This document shows, piece by piece, positions 22,472-31,638 of a stretch of DNA of 64,000 nucleotides (the stretch's first letter is position 1; each line of letters starts with the position of its first letter). This DNA comes from JAZUCL01 sp045639125 (GTDB lineage Bacteria; Bacillota; Clostridia; Oscillospirales; QAMX01), in contig JAZUCL010000011.1 in NCBI GenBank assembly GCA_045639125.1, positions 1 to 64,000 of the forward strand. The letters run 5' to 3'. Position numbers and translations under genes: made by a program. The notes under the pieces were generated by a model that did no database searches, was not told where the DNA came from, and saw only the letters and a list, made by a program, of their open reading frames with translations.

Positions 22472-23734
22472 ATGGGACATCCAGTAAATTTGAAGGTTGG
22501 AGACAGATTAGTACAATCAACATCTGTCTCATATGATGATTTAGTTATGCTATATAGGCAGTATATAGAAACATATGGGGAAGTGCCGATATTTTCAAAG
22601 TGCGATTCAAAACATAATATGCCACAAGGTAGAATTATAAATAAAGTTATCGCTGACAAAGGTATAACATATAATGATTTCTTGCTGCAATTTGGAAAAG
22701 TATCGCACGTAAGAACTGAAAGTAAAGACTATGATATTTATGTAAATAGATACAAAGAGAAATCTGATGCTCTTGGTAGATACATTTTGTCCAATGAATT
22801 AATTAATAATCATTACGGACTACCTAATGCAAATTGGTTTGTAAAATACTGCCCAGACGATAATGTTAAGACATTTACCGATTTTGTAAAATGGTGTGGT
22901 TATGACCCACACTACGCACTCGACAAGGAATACGTATCCAACAAATTAATTGAGCTGGAGCAAAAACTCAATAGACCAATTACTAAACAAGACATAACTT
23001 TAGATAGTGTTGGGTTTTCTGAAATAGTTATTATGCGTATTTGGGGTTCTATTAATAAAATGAAAAAAGATTTAGGATTGATGAAATCTATATCTATAAA
23101 ACCCATATCTATCGAAGAATGTAAGGTGCGATTGCAAACGAGACTTGAGAACGTATATAAAAAGACTGGTAGAAAATTTGTATCTTGGTGCGATATAGAG
23201 AGTGATGAATATCCAGATAAACCCTTGAACCATAAAACATATCATTACGCTTTTAGAAGAAGCAATGAGAATCTTAATGCGTATATGAAATCACTTGGTT
23301 TTGCAATGTGTCAGAATAATATCGGGAACACATATACATTTGACGATGGAGAGGTTGTAAAATCGACATTTGAATTTGATTTTTCTACATATTTGAGAAA
23401 ACATAATATCGAGTACAAGCGAAATGTAAGATATAAAACATTTATAGATGAACAAAGCAAAATTGACTGTGATTATGTAATACAAGTAAATGGTAAACCA
23501 TTGTATATTGAAATAGCTGGCATCATTTATAATACTCTTGAAGATGATTGGAGAAATCGAAAATACGCATCTAAGAGAGAAAATTCATACAGAGACAAAA
23601 TGATTTTAAAAGAAAAATTGTTACTTAATGCGGATGTAGATTTTATTTTCTTATTTCCTTGGGATATGGTAAGCGGGAAATATGTTGATATTTTAAACAC
23701 AAAAATAAATGAAATATTGGAGAAGGTAGCTTAA
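22472..23734 (+). CDS. PD-(D/E)XK-type homing endonuclease
   Basis: 420 residues. The first ~270 hold repeated units with small DNA-binding-like motifs (VSYDDLVMLYRQYIETYGEVPIF, GYDPHYALDKEYVSNKLIELEQKLNRP, WGSINKMKKDLGL). The last ~130 form a nuclease domain: STFEFDFSTYLRKHNIEYKRN, then KIDCDYVIQVNGKPLYIEIAG with a D...ExA pattern, and YRDKMILKEKLL...DFIFLFPWD. This resembles the Vsr/EDxHD group of intron-encoded endonucleases (I-Bth0305I, I-Ssp6803I). The latter resides in a tRNA-fMet intron, a notable parallel to the tRNA just upstream here. Its ribosome site is sequestered in a hairpin. Confidence 0.7.
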   Translation: MGHPVNLKVGDRLVQSTSVSYDDLVMLYRQYIETYGEVPIFSKCDSKHNMPQGRIINKVIADKGITYNDFLLQFGKVSHVRTESKDYDIYVNRYKEKSDALGRYILSNELINNHYGLPNANWFVKYCPDDNVKTFTDFVKWCGYDPHYALDKEYVSNKLIELEQKLNRPITKQDITLDSVGFSEIVIMRIWGSINKMKKDLGLMKSISIKPISIEECKVRLQTRLENVYKKTGRKFVSWCDIESDEYPDKPLNHKTYHYAFRRSNENLNAYMKSLGFAMCQNNIGNTYTFDDGEVVKSTFEFDFSTYLRKHNIEYKRNVRYKTFIDEQSKIDCDYVIQVNGKPLYIEIAGIIYNTLEDDWRNRKYASKRENSYRDKMILKEKLLLNADVDFIFLFPWDMVSGKYVDILNTKINEILEKVA

Positions 23735-23778
23735 TAAACACCTTCTCATTTTACTTGAAAGGAAACGAGGTGAAATAG

Positions 23779-24732
23779 ATGGCAGAACGCAGTAAAAGAA
23801 TTATGATGTACGATGAAAATAAAGCGAAACAAATCAATCCGGAAACGCTAAAATTGTTCCAAAAATATCAAATAGATATGTCTATTCGTGATTTGTCCCC
23901 CACTACAGTTTCGTCTTACAACTCTGACTTAATGCAGTGGTTTATATATATGTATGACAATCAGTTTAATTTGTCTGTTGTGGAGGCTACAGAAGAAGAT
24001 ATTGAAGAATACTATTTCTGGCGTAAGCAACAGGGTAATAATGTAAACAGGCAGAAGCGAGTTATGTCTTCTATTTCAGCATTTTATAAATTTTTACGCA
24101 AAAAGAAGATGATTACGGAATCTCCTGTTGAGTTTATTGAAAGACCCAAGCAGGGACAGGCTGTTACTGTTCAAACATATTTAACAAAAGAACAAGTTCA
24201 ACTTATGCGCGAAAAACTTGAAGCGCACGGAGATGTTCAGTTACAGGCTTATGCGTTTCTATCTCTTACTACTATGGCAAGAGTAAATGCCGTGGCTAAT
24301 CTTAAATGGGAACAGATTGATTGGGATGAAAGAATATTCTCTGATGTACTTGAAAAAGAGGGAAAGCTGGTTGAGTTATCATTTTCCCAAGAGACCAAAG
24401 AATATTTGCAAAAACTTGTTGAATATAGAAAAGAAAAGAATATTGATGATTTTGGATGGGTATTCTTAAGTCCATATGTAACTCCTGATAAGCCAATAAA
24501 CAACAGCACCTTAAATGATTGGTGTAAGAAAATTGGTGCTATGATTGATGTTCCTACTCTGCATCCTCATGATTATCGTCACAGCTATGCGACACTTCTT
24601 AAGAATGAAGGCGTCAGCTTAGAGGATGTATCGACAATGCTCAATCATTCTGGAACAGATGTCACGAAGAAGTTTTATATTAAAACTGATACTTCAAAGG
24701 TAAGAAAACTCAAGGATGCTATTCAAATTTAA
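23779..24732 (+). CDS. XerD-like tyrosine recombinase
   Basis: 317 residues. N-terminal SAM-like core-binding domain (DLSPTTVSSYNSDLMQWFIYM...ISAFYKFLRKK) and catalytic domain with Arg168 (TTMARVNAVANLKWEQID), His264-x-x-Arg267 (HPHDYRHSYATLL), His290 (LNHSG) and Tyr300 (KKFYIKTD). It is a complete active site. Compact Xer-type recombinases of this kind act as integrases or resolve genome multimers. It lies directly before the mini-16S unit, so the attachment site may be nearby, though none was recognised. Confidence 0.88.
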   Translation: MAERSKRIMMYDENKAKQINPETLKLFQKYQIDMSIRDLSPTTVSSYNSDLMQWFIYMYDNQFNLSVVEATEEDIEEYYFWRKQQGNNVNRQKRVMSSISAFYKFLRKKKMITESPVEFIERPKQGQAVTVQTYLTKEQVQLMREKLEAHGDVQLQAYAFLSLTTMARVNAVANLKWEQIDWDERIFSDVLEKEGKLVELSFSQETKEYLQKLVEYRKEKNIDDFGWVFLSPYVTPDKPINNSTLNDWCKKIGAMIDVPTLHPHDYRHSYATLLKNEGVSLEDVSTMLNHSGTDVTKKFYIKTDTSKVRKLKDAIQI

Positions 24733-24765
24733 CTTTAGAACTTCAATTTTATAGAGAAATAAAAA

Positions 24766-25040
<275 letters not shown>

Positions 25041-25049
25041 ATTAGAAGA

Positions 25050-25114
25050 TGTTGTAGTAAGCCCTAACCCAGCCCAATTATGTAAAAATAATATATAACT
25101 GGGCTAAGGCTTCT
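25050..25114 (-). repeat. long hairpin between the small ORF and the mini-16S
   Basis: On the minus strand AGCCTTAGCCCAG pairs with CTGGGTTAGGGCT (two G-U wobbles), and TTAT/ATAA continue the stem beyond a short bulge. It lies three bases after the stop codon of the 54-residue gene and ten bases before the mini-16S begins, so it may separate or process the two parts. There is no T tract after it, so it is not a simple terminator. Confidence 0.65.
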
Positions 25115-25116
25115 GA

Positions 25117-25281
25117 TTACCATACTACTTGTTTAAACAGATAAAACATGATAATAAAGAAAATAATCTTTACTATTCCTCTTATCAGTTCGTCAAAGAA
25201 ACCATTTTGCTGTAAGAACTTGTATACAGAGTGTTTCTTTTTAGACAAGAATATGAGAATCCTACTCCAATACTTTTTCAT
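25117..25281 (-). CDS. 54-residue membrane peptide in the mini-16S transcript
   Basis: MKKYWSRILIFLSKKKHSVYKF...ELIRGIVKIIFFIIMFYLFKQVVW: a basic N-terminus, then a hydrophobic segment (IVKIIFFIIMFYLF) at the C-terminus. It starts six bases after GTGGAGG. It is the first element transcribed from the consensus promoter at 25347-25374, and the mini-16S follows in its 3' UTR. Small hydrophobic peptides of this type are often toxins or membrane-active regulators; nothing specific can be claimed. Confidence 0.7.
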   Translation of the reverse strand: MKKYWSRILIFLSKKKHSVYKFLQQNGFFDELIRGIVKIIFFIIMFYLFKQVVW

Positions 25282-25308
25282 AGAAACCTCCACTCTCTTC
25301 GTGATGAA

Positions 25309-25325
25309 GAACGTTATTTAGTTGT
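25309..25325 (-). promoter_or_regulatory. leader arm of a 17-bp closing helix (partner 24797-24813)
   Basis: In the minus-strand RNA the leader segment ACAACTAAATAACGTTC is complementary over 17 bases (one G-U) to GAGCGTTATTTAGTTGT at 24797-24813, immediately before the terminator. The two ends of the ~580-base transcript can therefore pair and enclose both the ORF and the mini-16S. Confidence 0.75.
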
Positions 25326-25346
25326 CAAAGTTCAAACTATAATTTC

Positions 25347-25374
25347 ATTATAACATATTTTTATGATTTGTCAA
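25347..25374 (-). promoter_or_regulatory. consensus promoter of the mini-16S unit
   Basis: TTGACA (25369-25374), 16-base spacer and TATAAT (25347-25352) on the minus strand; predicted start near 25340. Both hexamers are perfect. Confidence 0.85.
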
Positions 25375-25522
25375 CATTATGAGTGAAATCATGTCATTAA
25401 TTTCATATGATGATATTCGACAAATCCACCATTGATTAAGCATTTTAAAGTGATGCTTACAGATATAACTAACTTGGCGGTTAGTCGGAATATATCGCAA
25501 CCTTATAGAGTTGCACTTGCGA

Positions 25523-25550
25523 AAAGCAACCTCTACGGGTTGCTTTTTAA
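25523..25550 (+). terminator. intrinsic terminator before the packaging genes
   Basis: AAAGCAAC, eight-base loop, GTTGCTTT, TT. The stretch from the mini-16S promoter to here (25385-25520) has only small hairpins such as TAACTAAC/GGTTAGTC and no gene. Confidence 0.7.
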
Positions 25551-25573
25551 TTTGAATGAAAGGACGTGAGCAT

Positions 25574-26581
25574 TTGGCTCAAGGAAAAAGCAAAGAAGAG
25601 GCTGTAAGAGAGTCAATGGCTTCGCCCAAGACAATAGACCCTACTATTGATTTTAGGATACACAGGTCTCCAAAGCAGTATAACCCCAAAGAGCACAAAT
25701 ACAAATGTATGTGCTGTGGTGCTGGATTTAATGGGCAACAAAAGAATAATTTTCAAAGAACACTTAGTCCCCTATTCCAGTCCAACGATGGATTTTTGCC
25801 TTGGTGTAAGGATTGCACTGATAAATATATGATATTACTTACTGCATTTTATTCAGGCAATGAAGAGCATGCAATTGAGCATTTTTGTCAGCAAGTAGAC
25901 TGGGTTTACGACTTTGAACCTTTAAAATGTGCGAGGGAAATATCAAGTGATAGAAGCAGAATCTCTCACTATGCCGCTAAAAAGAATTTAAATACCGGCG
26001 GACGTAAAACTTACTTTGATAGCTTGAAATTTGCTCAGCAACAAAAAAAATATGAAGTTATTACTACAAGAGAACAAACCAAAGATGAAGACGTTAAAGT
26101 TAAGGGTGGTTCTGTTGACAGATGGGGTCTTGGCTTTACTAAAATGGATTATAAAAACCTTGACGACCACTACTTCATGCTTAAGAAAAATAACCCCAAC
26201 GCTGATAATAACCAAGAAATCTTCATCAAGTCGCTTTGCAATATTAACATGCTTATGGTTAGAGCATTGCAAGACGGTGATTCGGATAAGTATGTAAAAC
26301 TTACTGAGCAATACAGTAAGACATTTACTAAAGCGGGATTGAAAACAATTCAAGAAGTTGACAACAGTGCCGATGAGTGTTTAGGTGTAACATTAGCTAC
26401 TATTTCTCAGTTTACACCTGAAGAGTATTACAAAGATAGAGGGTTATATAAAGATTTTGATAAGATTGGCGAATACTTTACAAGGTTTGTTAAGAGACCA
26501 TTGAAGAATCTAATGACTGGTTCAACAGAAAGAGACCACGAATATTACGTAAAGGATAAGTCTGGTGATTTAGATGACTAA
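25574..26581 (+). CDS. probable terminase small subunit
   Basis: About 335 residues, starting at the TTG after AAAGGACGTGAGCAT (MAQGKSKEEAVRESM). A CxxC...CxxC zinc ribbon is visible near residues 50-90 (YKCMCCGAGF ... FLPWCKDCTDKY), followed by helical segments and an acidic tail. Position immediately before the large terminase, with a four-base-type overlap (start 26574, stop 26581), supports a DNA-recognition role in packaging. It is longer than typical small terminases. Confidence 0.6.
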   Translation: MAQGKSKEEAVRESMASPKTIDPTIDFRIHRSPKQYNPKEHKYKCMCCGAGFNGQQKNNFQRTLSPLFQSNDGFLPWCKDCTDKYMILLTAFYSGNEEHAIEHFCQQVDWVYDFEPLKCAREISSDRSRISHYAAKKNLNTGGRKTYFDSLKFAQQQKKYEVITTREQTKDEDVKVKGGSVDRWGLGFTKMDYKNLDDHYFMLKKNNPNADNNQEIFIKSLCNINMLMVRALQDGDSDKYVKLTEQYSKTFTKAGLKTIQEVDNSADECLGVTLATISQFTPEEYYKDRGLYKDFDKIGEYFTRFVKRPLKNLMTGSTERDHEYYVKDKSGDLDD

Positions 26582-28376
26582 AACATATGCAGATGAACGC
26601 CAAGCCAATCTTTACAAGAAGTTTCCTTCAACACACTTCCTGAGTAATCCTAAGAATGTACATAATACATTTCTTTGGAGCACCCTATTTTCTCGCAATT
26701 TTCATAAACTAGCGACTGACTATTTGGGCATAAAATTACATTTATATCAACAGTTAATTTTATACCTTATGGGTATCTCTCAGCTTATTGTAATTGTAGC
26801 CTGTCGTGCGGCGGCTAAATCGTTTATTATTGCTCTGTATGCGTGTTGCAAGGCAATAATTAAGCCCGGTAGCAAAATAGTTTTGGGTTCAGCTACACGA
26901 GGGCAAAGTAAACTAATTATTTCAGAAAAAATAAAAAATGAATTAATGAATATGTCCCCTGCTCTATGTAAGGAGATTAGAGACATTAAAGATAGTGCTA
27001 ATGAGTCAATTGTTTATTTTAAGAATGGTTCTACTATCAAAGTGTTTACCGCTAATGAATTTGCTCGTGGTTTGCGTTCAACTGACGCTGTACGAGAAGA
27101 GTTTAGGCAGATTGATAAAAACATTGACGATAGTGTTATTTCACCATTCCAGACAATAAGACAGGCACCTTATATGATTGACCCATACTACTCCTCTATT
27201 GAGGATTTAAAGGAAGACCCGATAGATATTTATATATCTTCTTCGTGGTTTGATGATGGGCATTGGATGTGGGACATTGTTGACCAAGCATATAGAGATA
27301 TGTTGGATGATGGTCGTTCCGCTATGCTTGCATTTGATGAGAGTATTACTTTGAAACACAATATTAGAACTCAAAGACAGATGCAACAGGAAAAGAAAAA
27401 GCAAGACCCAATTACTTGGCAGATTGAGTTTCTTAATCTTAGAATCCGTAATAATGCATCGGCTTTCTTTACATATTCGATGCTTATGGATAATCAAACA
27501 CTTAGACAGGTATTTTATCCGAGAGACCACAAAGATGTTAAATTTAAGAAAAGAAACAAATATGCTATTCCAAAGCAAGAAGGAGAAGTTAGGGCTATTT
27601 CTTGCGATATCGCTTTTGTTGAGGGAAAGCAAAACGACAACTCTGTTTATTCTTGTATTCGTGGCATTCCAGAATCAATGACCTATACCACAGAAAATGG
27701 CGAAGTAGAGGTTAAACAGGGTTATAAAAGACAGTATTCATATATTGAATCTAATCAGATTGGCGATACAACTAAACAGGCAATACGAATACGCCAGTTG
27801 TATGATGATTATGAAGCTGACTATATTGTATTGGATACAAGAAACGGTGGTTTGCAAGTTTTGTATGCGTTAGGCAAAACATTATATGACGAAGAGCGCG
27901 GAATTGAATATCCTCCTCTTTCTTGTATGAATAACGAAACTTATGCGGCGGCTGTTAAGAATCCAAATGCTCCTGCCGTTATTTTTGCGATAAACGGCTC
28001 ACAACAATTAAATAGTGATATTGCATACAGTTTCAGACGTTCCTTATTGGAACATAGGGCTGAGTTTTTAATCAACTATAATTTGGCTAAAGAAACTATT
28101 CTCAATGAAAATGAAGAGTATAAAAACGAGTTTAATATAGAGGTTCAGCTTGAATTTGAAAGCCCGTTTTTAGAAACTCAGGCAATGATTAGTGAGTGTG
28201 CCGAGTTATTATATGAAAAATCACCTCAAACTGGTGCAGTTAAAATATATGAACAAGGCGGAAATCGAAAGGATAGATATACGTCTTGTAGCTATGGTGG
28301 GTATTTCTTCGACCAATTGGAATTGGATTTACTTACCGAGAGTGAAGAATATGAATTCGGAATTTTTATTAATTAA
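26574..28376 (+). CDS. terminase large subunit (packaging ATPase/nuclease)
   Basis: 600 residues. The ATPase domain has a Walker-A-like loop VACRAAAKSFIIALY (about residues 76-90), then KIVLGSATRGQSKLI and ADxxREEFRQI-type Walker B (TDAVREEFRQID). The C-terminal nuclease domain begins GEVRAISCDIAFVEGKQND (first acidic cluster) and includes ADYIVLDTRNGG. It translocates DNA into the prohead through the portal. Length and gene order (small subunit upstream, portal downstream) are typical. Confidence 0.88.
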   Translation: MTKTYADERQANLYKKFPSTHFLSNPKNVHNTFLWSTLFSRNFHKLATDYLGIKLHLYQQLILYLMGISQLIVIVACRAAAKSFIIALYACCKAIIKPGSKIVLGSATRGQSKLIISEKIKNELMNMSPALCKEIRDIKDSANESIVYFKNGSTIKVFTANEFARGLRSTDAVREEFRQIDKNIDDSVISPFQTIRQAPYMIDPYYSSIEDLKEDPIDIYISSSWFDDGHWMWDIVDQAYRDMLDDGRSAMLAFDESITLKHNIRTQRQMQQEKKKQDPITWQIEFLNLRIRNNASAFFTYSMLMDNQTLRQVFYPRDHKDVKFKKRNKYAIPKQEGEVRAISCDIAFVEGKQNDNSVYSCIRGIPESMTYTTENGEVEVKQGYKRQYSYIESNQIGDTTKQAIRIRQLYDDYEADYIVLDTRNGGLQVLYALGKTLYDEERGIEYPPLSCMNNETYAAAVKNPNAPAVIFAINGSQQLNSDIAYSFRRSLLEHRAEFLINYNLAKETILNENEEYKNEFNIEVQLEFESPFLETQAMISECAELLYEKSPQTGAVKIYEQGGNRKDRYTSCSYGGYFFDQLELDLLTESEEYEFGIFIN

Positions 28377-28390
28377 GAAAGGAGGGCAAT

Positions 28391-29974
28391 ATGTCAGAAG
28401 AAATTAAAAACCAAGAGGCTACGCCCTCTAAAGAATATGAGTTTAATTCATATGTAGCTAACGGTGTTAGCGATTCTTTGTTTTGGTCAAGTGTATATGA
28501 CTATTTTGACAAAGATGAAATTGAAGCCGTTCTTAGAGACCCGATAGCAAATCATGAGACCGCTATCCGATTATCAAACTTTGTTTATACAAAGAATGGT
28601 ATGGTTGGCAACTCAATTGATTATCAAACATCGTTAATGACTTTAGACCGTGTTGTAACGGCTAAAATACCATCAAAGAAATTAAACGATAGCAGAAAAG
28701 AAAAGATTGAACGAAACAAAGAACTTATGCTTGCTACTCTTGATAAAATTGATGATAAAGCAGTTATTCGTGATGGTTTATTTACCGATATGGTTGATGG
28801 TATTGCGTTTAGATACTTTGAAACAAAGAAAAAGCAAGTTGATAAAACAAGATTTTTATCAGATTATGATGTTGAAAGTATTACAGAAATCAATAATTTG
28901 AGCGATGTCGGCATGAATGCAACAGTTATCACATTGCCTTGGGAATATACAAAAATCGTCGGCAAAAAGAATGGCAGATATGTATTAGCATTTAATCTCG
29001 ACTACTTTAATGATTTAACCGACGGAACACGAGAACAAAAACTTAAAAAGATGCCACAAGAGATTGTAAATGGTTATCATAAGAAAAATCGCAAAAAGTG
29101 GCTTGTACTCGACAACGATAAGACAATGTGTGTAAAAATCAAATGTAAAGATTCGGAACAATGGGGTCGGAGTGCTATTATATCTGCCCTATCCGATGTT
29201 TTATACAAGGACTATTTTACAGACGCAAAAAGAAGTGTCCTTGATGAGGTATGCAACAAAATCTTGTACCAAGTATTCCCAGAGAATCGTCAAGGTACGG
29301 GTTCTACACTTAATAAAACACAGCAGGAGACTCAGCACAACGCTTTAAAGCAAGCTATCGCAAACAAGAATAGTCGTGGTGGGACGAGTTTTGTATCGTT
29401 GGCTGCCGGAACTAAACTTGACAGTGTTGATACTTCTACATCTATATTTGACGAGAAAAACGAGTCAAATCTTAACAACGATATTGCTTGTGATATGGGT
29501 GTATCGGCAGCATTAATTGGTGCCGTTGCAACAGGTAGTTATGCGGCTGGTAGTCAGAATATAGAAATGATTACATCTCAATTGTATGAGTGGATTTGTA
29601 AATGGAAAAAGGAGTTGGTGCACGTCATCAATGCAAATATCATCAAGGACAAAAAGAACCCTATTGACATATATTACTTCCCTACTTCTTTTGTCAATAG
29701 AAAACAATTTTTTGAAATGATGAAAATATTGTATAGTGAGGCGTCTGGTTCTCTTACATTCCTAATAGCAAGTGCTGGTGTTGATCCAGATGTTTACTAT
29801 GCTACTATGGATAGCGAAATCGAGAACGGTTTATTTGAAAAATATAAGCCACATCAAACTTCATATACCATGTCTGCAAAAGATACAAATAATGTTGGCG
29901 GTAGACCAACAGGCGACAACCCGGAACAAAATAAGGGTGGAAATATGCTACCAAGTCCAAGTGATAATACATAA
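28391..29974 (+). CDS. portal protein
   Basis: 527 residues, immediately after the terminase, with ribosome site AAAGGAGGGCAAT. The sequence has the features of phage portal proteins: a long helical/beta N-terminal half, SGTSFVSLAAGTKLD-like loops, and a C-terminal helical crown (WICKWKKELVHVINANIIKDKKNP...RKQFFEMMKILYSEASG). It would form the dodecameric ring at the capsid vertex. The call rests mainly on position and length. Confidence 0.75.
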   Translation: MSEEIKNQEATPSKEYEFNSYVANGVSDSLFWSSVYDYFDKDEIEAVLRDPIANHETAIRLSNFVYTKNGMVGNSIDYQTSLMTLDRVVTAKIPSKKLNDSRKEKIERNKELMLATLDKIDDKAVIRDGLFTDMVDGIAFRYFETKKKQVDKTRFLSDYDVESITEINNLSDVGMNATVITLPWEYTKIVGKKNGRYVLAFNLDYFNDLTDGTREQKLKKMPQEIVNGYHKKNRKKWLVLDNDKTMCVKIKCKDSEQWGRSAIISALSDVLYKDYFTDAKRSVLDEVCNKILYQVFPENRQGTGSTLNKTQQETQHNALKQAIANKNSRGGTSFVSLAAGTKLDSVDTSTSIFDEKNESNLNNDIACDMGVSAALIGAVATGSYAAGSQNIEMITSQLYEWICKWKKELVHVINANIIKDKKNPIDIYYFPTSFVNRKQFFEMMKILYSEASGSLTFLIASAGVDPDVYYATMDSEIENGLFEKYKPHQTSYTMSAKDTNNVGGRPTGDNPEQNKGGNMLPSPSDNT

Positions 29975-29982
29975 TTAAATAA

Positions 29983-30013
29983 TTAGAGAGCCGTGAATCG
30001 GTTCTCTTTTTAT
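29983..30013 (+). terminator. intrinsic terminator after the portal gene
   Basis: AGAGAGCC, seven-base loop, GGTTCTCTTTTTAT. Confidence 0.7.
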
Positions 30014-30038
30014 ATACAAACCAAAGGAGGATGATTTT

Positions 30039-31199
30039 ATGTCACATATCCTCGAAATCTCAAAAAAGGCTAATCGGGCGGGTAGGGTTCCCATTAAGAT
30101 TGCTTTGCTTAAAATCCATGACGATGCGGAAGAAACCAATTTGAATGGCTTGCATTGGGATGAAACTTATGTAACCAATGCTATTGAAAGTTTGAAAATG
30201 ATGCCTATTTGTGCTGAATTTTGCTCAGAAGACAAAGATGTTCCGGTTGGGCACGGTCTAACAGGCTCTGAAACAAACGAAAAAGGTCTTGATGAGCCTA
30301 TATTTGAAAACAGTGAAGCCGTTGGCGTAATTGAAAAAGGGTCAATTGAAACTGTTGAAATTAATGGTGAAGAAATTAAGGCTTTATGTGGTTCTGGCTA
30401 TTTATTTAATCAACGCTATCCTAAATTTGTTAAATGGGTTAGAGCAAATCATGCTCTTGGAAATGTGGATACTTCTATAGAAATTGTTGGATTAGAATCA
30501 AATGCAAACAAGATTGTTTATTTAGAGGACGAGCCTAAAGAGGAATTTAGAACACCTTGTGAGTTTTCGTTTTCAGGAACAGCAATCTTATCTGTAACAC
30601 CTTCAGATTCTAATGCGATAGTGCTCGAAATAGCACAAAAAAAAGAACAGGAGGAAAAGGAAATCATGTTTGATGAAAAAACAATGCGTGACGTAATTGT
30701 TAATGCTATAAATGAGACTAATAGCAAAAACGATGAGTTAAACGCAACCATCACAGAACTTAACTCAACAATTGCAAAAAGAGATAATACGATTGTAGAA
30801 CTTAATGCAACAGTTGAGCAGGTTAGAAAAGCTCTTGCTGATTTAGAGGCTGAGAGAGAAACTTATTGGGCTGAGAGAGAGGCACTTCAGAAAGAATTGG
30901 GTGAACTCAAAGCAAAAGCAAGATTGGGTGAACTTAATGCTGCTATTGAGAATTTCACAGATGAAGAAAAGGCTTACGCCGAAGTTGAAATCAATAGCTT
31001 TAACGAAGACCCGATGGCTGGCGATGTAGATGCTATTGTTAGCAAAATTTATGCCGGTATAGGCACAGCGACTAAGAAGGCTGAGGCTGATGCTAAAGTA
31101 GCAGAGCAGAATGCTAAAAAAGAAGATGCTGATTTGGACATATTCTCAGAAGTTAATTCTGCTGAAGATGAATCAAATGAAGATGTAAATATTTTTTAA
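30039..31199 (+). CDS. prohead protease fused to scaffold-like coiled coil
   Basis: 386 residues. The first ~200 read as a capsid maturation protease-like domain (RVPIKIALLKIHDDAEETNLNGLHWDE, PICAEFCSEDKDVPVGHG, CEFSFSGTAILSVTPSDSNAIV). From ~215 a long charged coiled coil follows (NDELNATITELNSTIAKRDNTIVELNATVEQVRKALADLEAERE), ending in an acidic tail. Protease plus scaffold in one chain is a known solution in siphoviruses. It lies between portal and major capsid gene, as expected. Confidence 0.65.
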   Translation: MSHILEISKKANRAGRVPIKIALLKIHDDAEETNLNGLHWDETYVTNAIESLKMMPICAEFCSEDKDVPVGHGLTGSETNEKGLDEPIFENSEAVGVIEKGSIETVEINGEEIKALCGSGYLFNQRYPKFVKWVRANHALGNVDTSIEIVGLESNANKIVYLEDEPKEEFRTPCEFSFSGTAILSVTPSDSNAIVLEIAQKKEQEEKEIMFDEKTMRDVIVNAINETNSKNDELNATITELNSTIAKRDNTIVELNATVEQVRKALADLEAERETYWAEREALQKELGELKAKARLGELNAAIENFTDEEKAYAEVEINSFNEDPMAGDVDAIVSKIYAGIGTATKKAEADAKVAEQNAKKEDADLDIFSEVNSAEDESNEDVNIF

Positions 31200-31213
31200 G
31201 GAGGAAATAAGAA

Positions 31214-31612
31214 ATGATTAGATTTGAAAAACTTGCTTCTACAGAGAGCGTATATCCTTTCGTAGATGCCGTTGTTGCGGCTGATTATAAGAATGGTACA
31301 TTCGGTACTATTGTTGATGGCACATTTACTTCTGGTGCTGGTTTTATGGCTATTATGCAGGTTGAGGACGGAGATGCAGCTAAGACTGCTGACTACACAA
31401 TCCTTGCTGGTAAGCACGCAAGAATTGCAGACTTTTCTAAGGTAGATGGTCATGTTGTTAATATCACAAAAGACCAGCTTCCTGAAACATACAAGGTTGG
31501 CGACAAGCTTGTTGGTAATGGTGCTACTTACACAGTTGGCGAAGCATCTAATGAATGCTTTGAAGTAATCGAAGTTATGCCTTATGGCGTAAGAGCTACT
31601 GTTGTAGCCTAA
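31214..31612 (+). CDS. probable head decoration protein
   Basis: 132 residues: MIRFEKLASTESVYPFVDAVVAADYKNGTFGTIVDGTFTSGAGFMAIMQVEDGD... A small beta-rich, Gly/Ala-rich protein directly before the major capsid gene, the usual position of decoration or stabilising proteins. Ribosome site AAGGAGGAAATAAGAA. Confidence 0.55.
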   Translation: MIRFEKLASTESVYPFVDAVVAADYKNGTFGTIVDGTFTSGAGFMAIMQVEDGDAAKTADYTILAGKHARIADFSKVDGHVVNITKDQLPETYKVGDKLVGNGATYTVGEASNECFEVIEVMPYGVRATVVA

Positions 31613-31638
31613 TCTAAAGAAACGGAGGAATTATAGTA

